DNA of 64,000 bases from positions 496,001-560,000 of the forward strand of contig JAHBBC010000010.1 in NCBI GenBank assembly GCA_019915015.1, given 5' to 3'. Shown one piece after another: positions 22,813 through 32,510 of the stretch; within the stretch, counting starts at the first letter, position 1; each line of letters begins with the position of its first letter. Below the pieces are notes generated by a model that did not search any database, was not told where the DNA came from, and saw nothing but the letters and a program-made list of their open reading frames with translations. This DNA comes from Auriscalpium vulgare (lineage: Eukaryota > Basidiomycota > Agaricomycetes > Russulales > Auriscalpiaceae). Made by a program: the position numbers and the translations under genes.

Positions 22813-24428
22813 TCTACCATGTCCTTCAGGAAGGCCTTTGCTTCCTCTGCCTCATCTCCTTCGAGCCTCTTGATCTGTGCGGTCAAGTCCGAGATGGCAC
22901 GGGTGACCGGCGGGATCTCTGCTTGAGTGGTCGCAGGAGCTACTCCCGGCGCCGGACCGGTTTCTATCGCTCGGACCGTAGTGGCGTTGCGTGGGTTCTG
23001 CGGGCAATTGAACGCAATGTGCCCTGTCTGGCGACACCTGAAGCAACCATCCTTCAACCGTAGCTGCTCGCGCTCCTGTTCCGTGAGCTTGGTGAGGATC
23101 TGGGGCGAAGCGGAGGTTGCCGCCATACGCGGACGATTCTGCGGTGTGGTGGGCGGGGAAAATGAAGTCCTGGCTGGGCGCTTGGTTGCCGCCATCGTGC
23201 GGACGCGCTCGATGTAAGCAGCGTTTCTGTCCATCGCCTTCTTCTTCCACTGTTCCAGCGTCGCTGGTACAGGGTCTGCGCGAAGACAGTCGTCAAGGAG
23301 CCCTGAGTTCAATCCTTTCTTAAAGAAATAGACGAGGGACTCCCCAGTGTACTTAGTCCGAGGGACCAGCGCGTCAAAGTCCGTGATGTACTCCGTGACC
23401 GTTCGCGTGTTCATCTTGAGATGATCTAGTTCCGCGCGAGCGGAATTCGTTTCGTCCAGGGGTGCGAAGTCGATGTCGAACTGGGCGAGGAGTTTGGCAA
23501 ACGTGTCAAAGCGACGCACGTGGGAGCTGCTGTTTAAGTAGGCGTCGTCGTCGTCGAGTATCTCGTTGCTCCGAGCCTCAGCCCATTTGCCGGCGTTGTC
23601 TCCTTGGCAAAGGTCGAGGAACAGCGTGATCTTGTCGTCATCCGTCACGTACTTGGTGGGGTTGCCTCGCAGGAACATGCGGATACGCGTTTTGAAGTGT
23701 TTCGACATGGTGCGATCACCAGTGAACGGCGTCGGTTTGACGCCGATTTCGCCTTTGGCAGGAGTCGGGGTTGTCTGAGTCGGGTTCGTTGGATTGCTGG
23801 GAGCCATGGTGAGAGATGTAGTCGGGGTGGGGGCAGTGATGAGGGTAGGAGTAGGGACGCGAGTCGGAGGTTGCGTGGGTACGGGAGTCTGGGTAGCGGA
23901 TCGGAGGGTAATCGAGCGGAGAGTCTGCTGAGCAGTAATTTCTCGAGCGACTGCAACAGATCTTGCTAGTTCCTGATCGGATATGAAGCGATCGTTGCTC
24001 ACCCAGAACCAACGGTCTTCGTCAACGGGACTAGAGGTGATTGGTTGCCAATGGACGAGGCGCCTGGTGTAATCGCTCTGCCACGCGTACCACTTATTAT
24101 TGCGCGGGTCTAGTTCTACCCCTGCAGGTACGGAGACTGGCGATGTGCGACGAGCCGGCGGTGATGCAGGACTTGGGATGCGTGATGGGGGAAGTGGGGT
24201 CTGTAGTGCTCGTGCGTCGCGGATATCGTCGTCAGTGACGTCTTTGAGGTCGTCGACAAAGTACCACTCCCACTGCCGATCGTCCGCGAACCACTCTACT
24301 CTTCTTGGTCCAGTCGCAGTGTAGAGAACAAAGTGGTCCTCGCCTTCCTGATGGATCTCACTGGGAACGTTGTTGATAGCAGTGGTGAATGCGGGTTTGG
24401 AGTTGTTGTCGGGACCAATGGTGGTGTT
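22803..24428 (-). CDS. gag: Gypsy-1 Gag
   Basis: The frame is open from 24428 to the TGA at 22803-22805. The first in-frame ATG is at about 23808 (MAPSNPTNPTQ), a likely start after a Thr/Pro-rich stretch; nothing upstream in this frame begins with ATG. The capsid-like part lies around 23700-23250 (KHFKTRIRMFLRGNP, FDTFAKLLAQFD). The zinc knuckle CFRCRQTGHIAFNC (C-x2-C-x4-H-x4-C) is near 23010-23050. It packages the element RNA. The open sequence upstream of the ATG (24428-23811) also looks protein-like (Trp/Tyr-rich), so Gag may be longer than the ATG suggests. Confidence 0.85.
   Translation of the reverse strand, partial: NTTIGPDNNSKPAFTTAINNVPSEIHQEGEDHFVLYTATGPRRVEWFADDRQWEWYFVDDLKDVTDDDIRDARALQTPLPPSRIPSPASPPARRTSPVSVPAGVELDPRNNKWYAWQSDYTRRLVHWQPITSSPVDEDRWFWVSNDRFISDQELARSVAVAREITAQQTLRSITLRSATQTPVPTQPPTRVPTPTLITAPTPTTSLTMAPSNPTNPTQTTPTPAKGEIGVKPTPFTGDRTMSKHFKTRIRMFLRGNPTKYVTDDDKITLFLDLCQGDNAGKWAEARSNEILDDDDAYLNSSSHVRRFDTFAKLLAQFDIDFAPLDETNSARAELDHLKMNTRTVTEYITDFDALVPRTKYTGESLVYFFKKGLNSGLLDDCLRADPVPATLEQWKKKAMDRNAAYIERVRTMAATKRPARTSFSPPTTPQNRPRMAATSASPQILTKLTEQEREQLRLKDGCFRCRQTGHIAFNCPQNPRNATTVRAIETGPAPGVAPATTQAEIPPVTRAISDLTAQIKRLEGDEAEEAKAFLKDMVEGF
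22806..22812 (-). other. Probable -1 ribosomal frameshift site between gag and pol
   Basis: On the coding strand the last gag codons read GAG GGT TTT TGA. They contain the heptamer G GGT TTT, which fits the X-XXY-YYZ pattern, directly followed by the gag stop. Sliding back one base gives GGG TTT TTG AAG and enters the open pol frame. Use of the site is inference. Confidence 0.65.
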
Positions 24429-25037
24429 CTAGAAGAAATCTGCCGCGACTGGGCGACGAGGACGTGGCTGAGGGATCGAGGGTGGAGCAGGGGATGGAGC
24501 AGGGCGTATGATGCAACGGATTCGTTGAGCAAGAGAGATCGTGGGTTCAGGGCTTGGGCAGGGGGTAGGTCGTCCTCCAACGACGAAGTGTATCGGGGTG
24601 GTGCGGGGATCGATGTATAGTCCGATGGGAGAGGACAGGAATGGCTGATGGTATGCGTGCTCCGTGAGGTCGAAGTTGAATCGATTCAGATCAACGTCAA
24701 AGACTACTTTGATGCGGACGTATAAAAAGATGCTGACCGCTCCTTGATTCCAGTGCCACTCTGCTATGAGGGCCCACTTTCCGTGTACTGCCCAAAGGTC
24801 CTGTTCGCAGCGATTGCGGATGTCGAGGATGTAGTTTCGACCCTCGGCAAGATCGATGGGTTGCGGTAGATGGGGCTGGTGATCAGGGTGATAAAGGCTA
24901 AGATACCTTTGCTGGTAGATGAGCCAGCTAGCGGGGGAGGCCGTGGTGTCGATGGTGGTTTTTACGTCGCGTGGACGGCAAGGATGAGAGCGATAAGAGA
25001 GATAAAAGGTGAGGTGGGCGTAGGAGAGACTGTTCAA
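24429..25037 (-). CDS. Gypsy-1 leader open frame, in frame with gag
   Basis: 202 codons are open from the LTR edge to a TAG at 24429-24431. No ATG begins it. It is in the same frame as gag, which resumes straight after the TAG with no other stop. Composition looks like real protein: Trp/Tyr-rich (WLIYQQRYLSLYHP, WHWNQGAVSIFLYV), then a Pro-rich end. The TAG is preceded by TTTCTTC, so it could be a 3' splice site rather than a translated stop. No known domain is recognised. Confidence 0.5.
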   Translation of the reverse strand: MNSLSYAHLTFYLSYRSHPCRPRDVKTTIDTTASPASWLIYQQRYLSLYHPDHQPHLPQPIDLAEGRNYILDIRNRCEQDLWAVHGKWALIAEWHWNQGAVSIFLYVRIKVVFDVDLNRFNFDLTEHAYHQPFLSSPIGLYIDPRTTPIHFVVGGRPTPCPSPEPTISLAQRIRCIIRPAPSPAPPSIPQPRPRRPVAADFF

Positions 25038-25038
25038 G

Positions 25039-25449
25039 TGTCAAGACTCGTGTCAAGGAACACACAAAAAGAGCCGCCCAAGTCACCGACCGGACCAGAG
25101 GGATGAGACGAGTGAGAGTGCTGTGACCAACAGCGCAGGCAATGTATTGCGTACGGTGTAGACGAAGTGAACAGTCTGAGGAATAGGGAGAGAGACGAGT
25201 CCTTATATACTAAGTGAAGCCAAACAAGGGTAAACGGAAGAACAATAGGGTGCGGAACAATAAGGAAGGAACCATGACAATGGAGAACAATAAGAAGGGC
25301 GAACAATAGTGTACACAGCCTCGTCATAGAACTTCATGGAAGAGTCTAGAGAGGTCCGGATTAATGAGGAGTCTGGATCGTGGTCCGTGATTGATGGTGG
25401 ATGCGAATGGCAGTCAAGAGAGTCGAAAGAAATGGAGCGATTCGTGACA
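25039..25449 (-). repeat. Gypsy-1 5' LTR
   Basis: A 411-bp direct repeat identical to 18402-18812 except for one T/C difference (AATAGTGTAC versus AATAGCGTAC). It holds the promoter of the element on the minus strand. Confidence 0.95.
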
Positions 25450-28400
25450 GACGGGATCAAAGTACTGCAGGCGGGACAGCTCGAAATACCGCGCCGAGTG
25501 CTCTTTGAAATATGCGTCCTGTTCCTTCGGATCATCGAGTTCTGCATAAGCGGCTGCATTTGCCCTATGTTCTTCGCCGCGACGAGGTTGAAATCCTATT
25601 GGCAAAGTCTGAGCTGAAAACACTGACGAGGCCAGGCAGCGAAACTCACCATTGATCTGCATGCCTGCGCGTGAGCGAAGGTCCTTGTGCGCGATGTGAC
25701 ACCGTGAACAAAATCCCTCCTCCTTCCTGTGATCACCGAACCCACATACACGACACATGGCCGGGTGGTCACAGCAAACCGCGACAAGAACGACTTGAAT
25801 CCGACGTCCTGTATCCATAGTCAGATGGTCGTCCTTAGTTCTGATAACAGAGCACTTGCCAGCTGGGTAGAGTGGGGTCTTGATAAAGATTCCCTCGTCG
25901 TAAAGCTTCAACAAATCTGTCACATAGTTGGCCATGAAATATTGAAGCTCATCCGACGTGAACTCTTTCGGTCCCGGCGTGAGCCCATACACTTGAAGAT
26001 TCCGTGGCCGGTACTTCAGGTGCGTCGGTAGGTTGGCGATTGCGCTCGAAAGCACGCCAGAGCTATGCGAGCCCGACTGCTGACTAGGTTCATATCCGAA
26101 GCTGACCGCGACATATCAGTACTTGAAACATTTCGATAGCAGGTTCAGACACGCACGCACCCATCAAATCCCAATGTAATACCTATGCGCAGTTCGTCTT
26201 CGTGATCCCGTCCATCGGTGTTGTCGAAAAAAGGTCGGCCATCGGGGCCGGGGAGCGTTTTCCAGACCTCGCCGTCTTGTATGCACGACTTCTTCCCAGG
26301 AGTCAGAACGCGGTGACGCCACTCGTCACATAGCTTCTCGTTGTCGTCTTGCCATAAGAAGCGGACGAGACCACTGGATAGGGGATTTTGCGGGCATTGC
26401 AGTTTCGGCGTCGCGCGGCCTTTCAGTTGTTTTCCTCGTGTTTGCGGCCCACTACCCGCTGGAATGTTGAATAAAGGCTTGCCACAATGAGAACACCGTG
26501 CAGCAGTAGACACGTCAGGGGGGTAGATGCGGTGACATTTTTCGCAGACAGGATGTATTTGGAAGGTGTCGACAAGGCCGAGTCAACGAAACATTGTCGT
26601 GAGAGTTTCAGGGACTTTGTCATCGCGCTGAAGAGCTCCGAGTGCCACAAGAATGAGTCTGACGGTCTTGAGAAGGAGGATGCAGCCGAGATGAGGAAGG
26701 TGGTAATGAACATGTAGCCACGACGTGAGCAGCAGGATTATCCGCCAGAACCAATGCGGCGACGCTTCGTTGAGGACGTCCGGTGGAAAGGGCGGTGTCG
26801 GGTAGTCGAACAGAATTTCCGCATCTGCCGCGGCGGGGACCGTCACTAATTCACTTCACAGTGAGCTAGGCATGTGAGACAAACTGACAGCGACTTACCA
26901 TCTGCATTGTTGCCACGAGAAGTGTCTTCCGCGACTTCTCTGAATATCTCAGCGGCGTGCACAGATTGCGTTGAAGCGCGTTCGAGAGCCTGATGCTCTG
27001 CAGATGCCCTGTTGTCGAGTAGCGGCACGGTCTCGTTGTAGAGTAGCGGTGTGTCGTCGGCGAGTGGCGGCGACTCGTTGCCTGGTGCTCTTTGAGTGCC
27101 ACATCTGATTAGTTCAAATGATTGGAACATACCGGTGTAGTCCTCCATCACGACATCATCCGTATCCGAGGGCAATGGGCTCATTCCCCTCAGGTACGGG
27201 CTCAAATCTGCCTGTGCGGACACACATCCATCGGCCAACGGCAGCGCTACGAGCTGTATACAACAACATACTACTTAAGTCTTCACCGTATATCACGAAG
27301 CTGACAAAAACACTCACAGGGGGTCCAGATGTAGAGGCATGTGCTGGATGCAGGGCATCGACAGCGGCGACGCTGGATGTTGATGATTGGGCATCAACAC
27401 CGGCCGCATTCGAGCTGCCACGTTCCATGCTGTCAGCGTGCTCAAATACGCGCTCAAATACGGGAGCGCTCAATGCCTTGAAGCGCGCCGTTTCTTCCAC
27501 TCGTACCGCCTGCGCCTTGCTGGTTGATTGCGGACGTCTTCGACTTGCCTCCTTGGCGTGCCTATCCCGGGTGTATGCAGGAATCAAGGCTCCCAGGCAT
27601 TTCGGACATGGGCAAGGTACCTTTCTCTTACGAGATTGATACTGTTGCGCATCTGGGGTGAGCTGTTCAGTCGCCGTCGACAGGTCTACACTCACCGGTG
27701 TTGTTTTGGTGCCAGATGCACGTTCCTTGCCCTTGTGCATATTCCAAGACAGCCCGAACGCGGCCCAGACTGCGTGGCTGCGTGCGCGGAATCGGTTGCG
27801 TATACAGCACGGGCGGGGTGCACAACGTCGTGATGTGAGTCAAGAAGAAAAAATTTCAAAGTTCCGGCGATGTTCATAGGCATACCAGCCTTAGGAGAGC
27901 TTTGACGAGCCAGGCTGAAGCAAGTTGGCTTGCCAGGAGGGAACAGAACAGCTCACCGGAGTGCATGGTAGCTCAGCAGATACGAGTTGTCCATAGCTGG
28001 TGTACTCGGCATAGCAGCTCATATGTACATGATGTCTAAGCTAGGAGTGAACAGGTAACCTGTGCATATCTACACAATGCTACGGGTTTCGGCACCTGTC
28101 TCGAGGTTAGGAGATGACCGGTCAGCTGGCGTGTTCGGATCTTATCACCCCCTCGGCAGAAATTCGTAAAACGCAGTGAATTGAAAACATGTTCATATTG
28201 TTGCTGGTTAACTTGCAAAATGCAAAATACTTGCAGACACGAGTGTCTTTGGAAGTGAGAAGGTGTTGAAAAGCATTGGCCAGGAGCTACTTAGCTAACA
28301 ATTGCTCAATTACCGGGTAACCAGGCACTTTATTGCCGGGATTAGTAAGCAATGACTCATTGACCGGCAAAAGTCCCAGTCTGCCTGATTCAACTGCGTC

Positions 28401-29390
28401 ATTTTCCCACCCTTGTTGGCATTTCACCTGACTGAAATAGATGATTACTAGGAGGAATCATAAGAGTACTCATAATGAGAACCTTCATGCTAGTGCTATA
28501 GTTGAAGTGTGAGGATCCTGCAAGGTGCGCCAGGACCTGCTTAGCTAAGAATTACTGAAAAAGGCAGTTGGGACGACGCGACTTGACCGTGGGATCTATT
28601 TCCTAAAGCGACTTATAATGTGTTCACGTTTTGGCCTGACTTGGTTGAAGAAAGACTTGCTGGGAGTGGGCCGACGCTTAGCCCGGCAGTACGATTCCAA
28701 GCTCAATACAGGGCTGGATGATCCTGTAACTCTGTACAATTGCAAGTACATGAAATAATGATGAAGACTACTTGATTAATGCTATAACACTATCCCTGAA
28801 ACACTTCGGTAACATGCGTGCTCTCTCAAGCCACCGGTACTAAGCACCAAATGGGGTTGTCACTGCTGGCCAGCCTTGAGCCTGCATCGGAGCAAGGTTA
28901 CGACCCCTGGGCTGGGGCACGTTTTGAGTAAACAACATAATATCAACATGATCACGTGTAATAATGTCAGCGATGATGTCATTCCGGGGTCTTAAATTGG
29001 GTTTAAAACCCGGAGTGATGTCATCGTCTTTCTGCTCATCTGGAAACCCACTCCCCCATAATTTATACTTATTTAGCCTGATTTACTCAAAATAATGCTA
29101 ATATGTGCAAAATCCTCATTATCATTATTATTACCCATCCCCCCCCTTCAAAAAGATGTAATTTAGGATATTTTATAGAAATTTACACAGTAGCCTAGCC
29201 TGTATCATCATTGTGCATATTACAGATTAGTTCAAATATTACCATAATATTACTCTCATGTGAGCCAGACATTGGACTAATATTGTCCGCAAGGGGCACA
29301 GGTTAAACAATGAGGGGAGGATTATATTCTCTAATATTTGAGTAAAAAGTCAAGCATGTAGGAGGCTAATAACTGAAAAAAGCGCAGGCA

Positions 29391-32174
29391 TTACTGATCC
29401 TGAACACCCTTGCGACGAATTCCGACCTTTGTGAAATCCACCGATGATGCCTCAGGCCGTCCAATGGATGCTGGATCGGCAACATCCTCCTCCACTGGGA
29501 TGGCCCTATAAAAGCACATCAGAGATACCCAGAATGAAAGAAGGTAGCACTCACATGGCCCTCTTGTAGAGATCATGCGTAATCTCATGGTAGCCCTCTG
29601 GATTCACCCTCTTCAGCCGCTTCAACTCACTGAGCAGGGTGTTGTACATCGTTCCGAAGGTCGTAGTGGAGAATGACACCTTGATAAATGTCCCAGTTTG
29701 ATATTGCTTCAGCCATGCGCCAACCTAAGGGGCAGGCAGCGTTAGCATATGGTGGATCATGTCAAGCCCGAGCATGCTTACTATAGTGGCCGCATAAGCG
29801 ACCATCGCTGCAGGGAGCTCCAGTTCGCCGGCCTCATCGCCATCGTCGTAGCTTGATGTGAAGAGGTTCTCTGGGAAAGCTTCATAGCGTTTCTTGCTGA
29901 AGAAAAGGATCCGGAGGACAGCGACGATCGACTCGTGACAGAATGGTTCGTTGACACTATATGCAGACAGCTGACGAGGCGGTCAGCAGATGCACCATGA
30001 CAGTAATCGCACTTACCAATGGATCTCCAGAGAATGTGAATGTCACCATATTCTCTTTGAAGACCTTGGCCACAGCGTCTGCGATCTTTGCGGCCGTCTT
30101 CAACTTGTCGAGTTTGTAGAGTTGAGCGAAATCCACATCTTGGGCCTTTTTGTACGAGTCGCTTCGGAATGTGCTGCATCTTCCTCGGGGCTATGAGAGT
30201 GGCATGGGGTCAGCAGGGAAACAAAGGAGACGATGGAACACAAACGATATGTCCCAAGGCCTTTGCATAAGACTTGTCGGCTCGCAGGCGCTGCTCGATG
30301 TCGTCGTGCCCGCATTCGATGGCGGCGTTGATGAGCGCGTCACGGAGGACGTCGACCAGAAGGGGACCGGTAGGCATGGCGTGCATCCAGCACAGCGAGC
30401 GCGGGATCTGTCGCGTATTAGCCTCTGTGATGACCTCGCGCACCTGAGGAGTCTGGTCCTTCAGGGACGAGACCATTTTGCCGGTGTATGTAAGGTTCGT
30501 GTGCGCAGGCCATTGGTTCGTGCCCGACGTCGCAACCTTCCGACACAGCAGTCAGTACAGTCAGGGAGGTCGGGGATGGTATACGCACGTCGTCATCGCC
30601 GTCGTAGTCATCGCCCTCTCCCTCACCATCCTTGCTACCCTCGTTGCCTGCAGCCATCTCCTCGCCTGCCACCTGCACCTCTACCGGGCTGGCGCCATCC
30701 CACTGCTCCCCACCGGCATCATTGACGGCCGCGGCCTTCTTCAGCTTCGCATGCGGGCCTGGACCTGCCGACATCGCAGCGCGCCTGTGCTTAGCAGCAG
30801 CGCTCGCGCCAGCCTTCGCCGACGCACCAGAGCCGGCGGGGCCCGCGCTGGACTTTGAGGCATCGGTCTTGATGCTCGCGGTTGCTGGCGTGTCGTACGA
30901 CGTGGTGGTCTCGATGGCCGTCGTCGATGCCTGCTGTCCTGGGGCCACCTTCTTCGTCTTCGAGGTATTCTGGCCCTGCGTGCCGGCGCCCGAGTCGTAC
31001 ATGCTGGTGCCCAAGTTGATCGTCGGAGAGGGAGTGGGTGCGGCCGTCGGAGAGGGAGTGGGCGCAGACGTCGGAGAGGGAGCGGGGCGCACAGCGGATT
31101 CGGCGGCGTGAGGCAAAGTTGCGCTGCTCGTTGACATGTTGGCGTTCTTCCCCACCCGTCTTGCCTTTGGCTTCCTCCCGTGAGGGGCCGCGAACTGTTG
31201 GACGTCGGGAGCACTGTTGACCTGGGGATCTGCTGCCGGTCGCGGCCTCGGTTTCTTCGGCAACGTTGGCTGCAGACGACCTTCACGCGACTTGCCCGAG
31301 TCCGTGTCGTCGCTGTCGACACGCACTCGCTTGGGGGCGGCCTTCCCTTTGCCCTTGCGATGTGCCGGGATGGGCTCGTCCTTGTGTGCAGTGGACGATG
31401 CGCGCGCGTCCCCGTGCTCTCCCTCGTCGTCAGAGGGCCTGCTGAAGGTAGGGATCTGTTGAGCTCGTTAGCATTTGATGTACGGCGCACCCAATGTGCA
31501 CGCACCGTCGTGTTGTAGCGGCGAGCTGCCGCTTGGCCTTTCTTTCTTCCCCCGCGTGCCTTTACCACCTCTGGGGCCTCCTCACCATCATCGTCGCCAC
31601 CCTGGTCCACCCCACCGCTTCTGGCTCCCTCGCCCTCGCCCTCGACATCGTCTTCGTCGTTGTCGTCGTCAATCTCGTCCTCGTCTTCGTCCGAGATGGA
31701 CGCGCCGGATACCGTGCCCACATCCACGGCCTCGTCAGTGTAGCGCTCGTCCTCTGAGCCTTGCTCGTCGTCGACATGGAGCGCGCTGAAAATCTTGAGC
31801 ACTGGAAGCCGCAGGTAAGACCGCTGTCAACAGAGACAAGCCAGAGCTCACCTTGCTCTTGCACCTCGATGTTGGAAGAAGCGTTCGAAGGCGCTCCTTT
31901 TTTGGGCTTCTTCGCCACCGCGGGCGCCTCACCCGACGTCAATGCGCGCTTGCGACGGGCCGACTCCCTTCTCTTGTCTATCGCGGTGTGGTCTGTCAGC
32001 TGGTAAGCCCCTTCATTAGTGTCGAGGGTACTCACTAGCATTTGGTTCAGGTGCCACGTCAGCATCGACGTGGCTGCGAATGTCGCTGGCAGCCGCAGCT
32101 TGACCCTTGCGGGACTTCCTCGAAGGCGCCGGGGCCTCAGGTGCGTCGTCTTTCTTGCTACGGGTACGTGCCAT
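29391..32174 (-). CDS. Acidic/Pro-rich protein resembling DUF6532 family
   Basis: Multi-exon gene from the ATG at 32174 (MARTRSKKDDAPEAP) to the TAA at 29391. The N-terminal half is disordered: basic (KKPKKG), strongly acidic (Asp/Glu run near 31620-31700), then Pro/Ser/Ala-rich with a repeated APTPSPT unit near 31020-31080. The C-terminal half (30480-29391, several exons) is globular, with blocks such as SLCWMHAMPTGPLL, VNEPFCHESIVAVLRILFF and AAMVAYAATI followed by GAWLKQYQTGTFIKVSF. This pattern resembles DUF6532 proteins of Agaricomycetes, recalled without a search. Function is unknown. It is divergent from the transposase gene and inside the same inverted repeats, so it is probably element cargo. 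Confidence 0.6.
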
Positions 32175-32510
32175 GTTGATGCCTGTGCATCGTCAGCAAC
32201 TGAATGGTCCGACAGCGCAAAAACGGCGTGCCTTGTGGCGCGCGAGGCGGAATTGTGGCCGTGGGCCGTCGAACGCTACTCGTGGCGACGCGGGAGGGCG
32301 CGCGAGAGGGTCGCGAGAGGGACACGAGGGGACACGGGGAGTGACACGGGAGGAGCTGAGATGGCTCTGGTGGCAGGGTCCTGGTGAGTTTTTCTGCGCG
32401 CGGTCAGTGTCTCCGGCCGAGCGCACCTAACTCCAAACCCCGCCCAGATAAGATAATATGTCTATACTGCTCGTACATCTCCCTCCAACACACAGTATCT
32501 TTTGCTTCTC
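32175..32510. promoter_or_regulatory. Shared region between divergent Plavaka-element genes
   Basis: These 336 bases separate the two start codons (ATG at 32174 on minus, ATG at 32511 on plus). They are rich in CGCGAG/GGGACACG motifs at 32300-32350. A bidirectional promoter is inferred from layout only. Confidence 0.4.

Larger units (their letters stand above)
18402..25449 (-). mobile_element. Gypsy-1, Ty3/gypsy chromovirus
   Basis: This 7048-bp LTR retrotransposon has 411-bp LTRs and a 5-bp duplication GACGG (18397-18401, 25450-25454). The uninterrupted site is in CACTA-B at 10080-10084. The LTRs differ at one base that I can find, so the insertion is recent. A purine tract (AGAGAGGGGGTGA, minus strand) lies directly inside the 3' LTR. 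Order on the minus strand is leader ORF, gag, pol (protease, RT, RNase H, integrase, chromodomain). All frames of pol are open. Confidence 0.95.
16474..27740 (-). pseudogene. tnp2: Tnp2-family CACTA transposase, copy A, broken
   Basis: It is the relative of the copy B gene, with the start MHKGKERAS at 27740 and the same blocks: CPCPKC, CEKCHRI, CRVCGFGDHRKEEGFC and DPMHNILLG. Gypsy-1 is inserted in the coding sequence just before RMTVFDPMHN (5-bp duplication GACGG). An in-frame TGA at 26583-26585 replaces a CGG codon seen in copy B, independently ending the frame. The 3' part (18300-16474) keeps long open stretches. The copy cannot make a full transposase. Confidence 0.85.
2514..28178. mobile_element. 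CACTA-type DNA transposon, copy A (interrupted)
   Basis: Terminal inverted repeats start CACCGCGTTTTAC (left) and CACTGCGTTTTACGA (right, read inward). The 3-bp duplication AAT lies at 2511-2513 and 28179-28181. The uninterrupted target is present in Z-B at 14087-14089. After removing X1, Z-B and Gypsy-1, the copy is about 6.8 kb, close to the 6876 bp of CACTA-B. It carries the same convergent gene pair, both broken: a tnp1-like gene on + and tnp2 on -. Confidence 0.9.

Noticed and set aside
23520..23560. CRISPR-like or other prokaryotic features anywhere in the window
   Set aside because: No regularly spaced identical repeats or prokaryotic gene layout; introns and element types are fungal.
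30632..31802. Long frames on both strands over the DUF6532-like gene (159 aa on plus, 353 aa on minus)
   Set aside because: They are alternative frames through a GC-rich disordered coding region; the spliced minus-strand model explains the sequence better.
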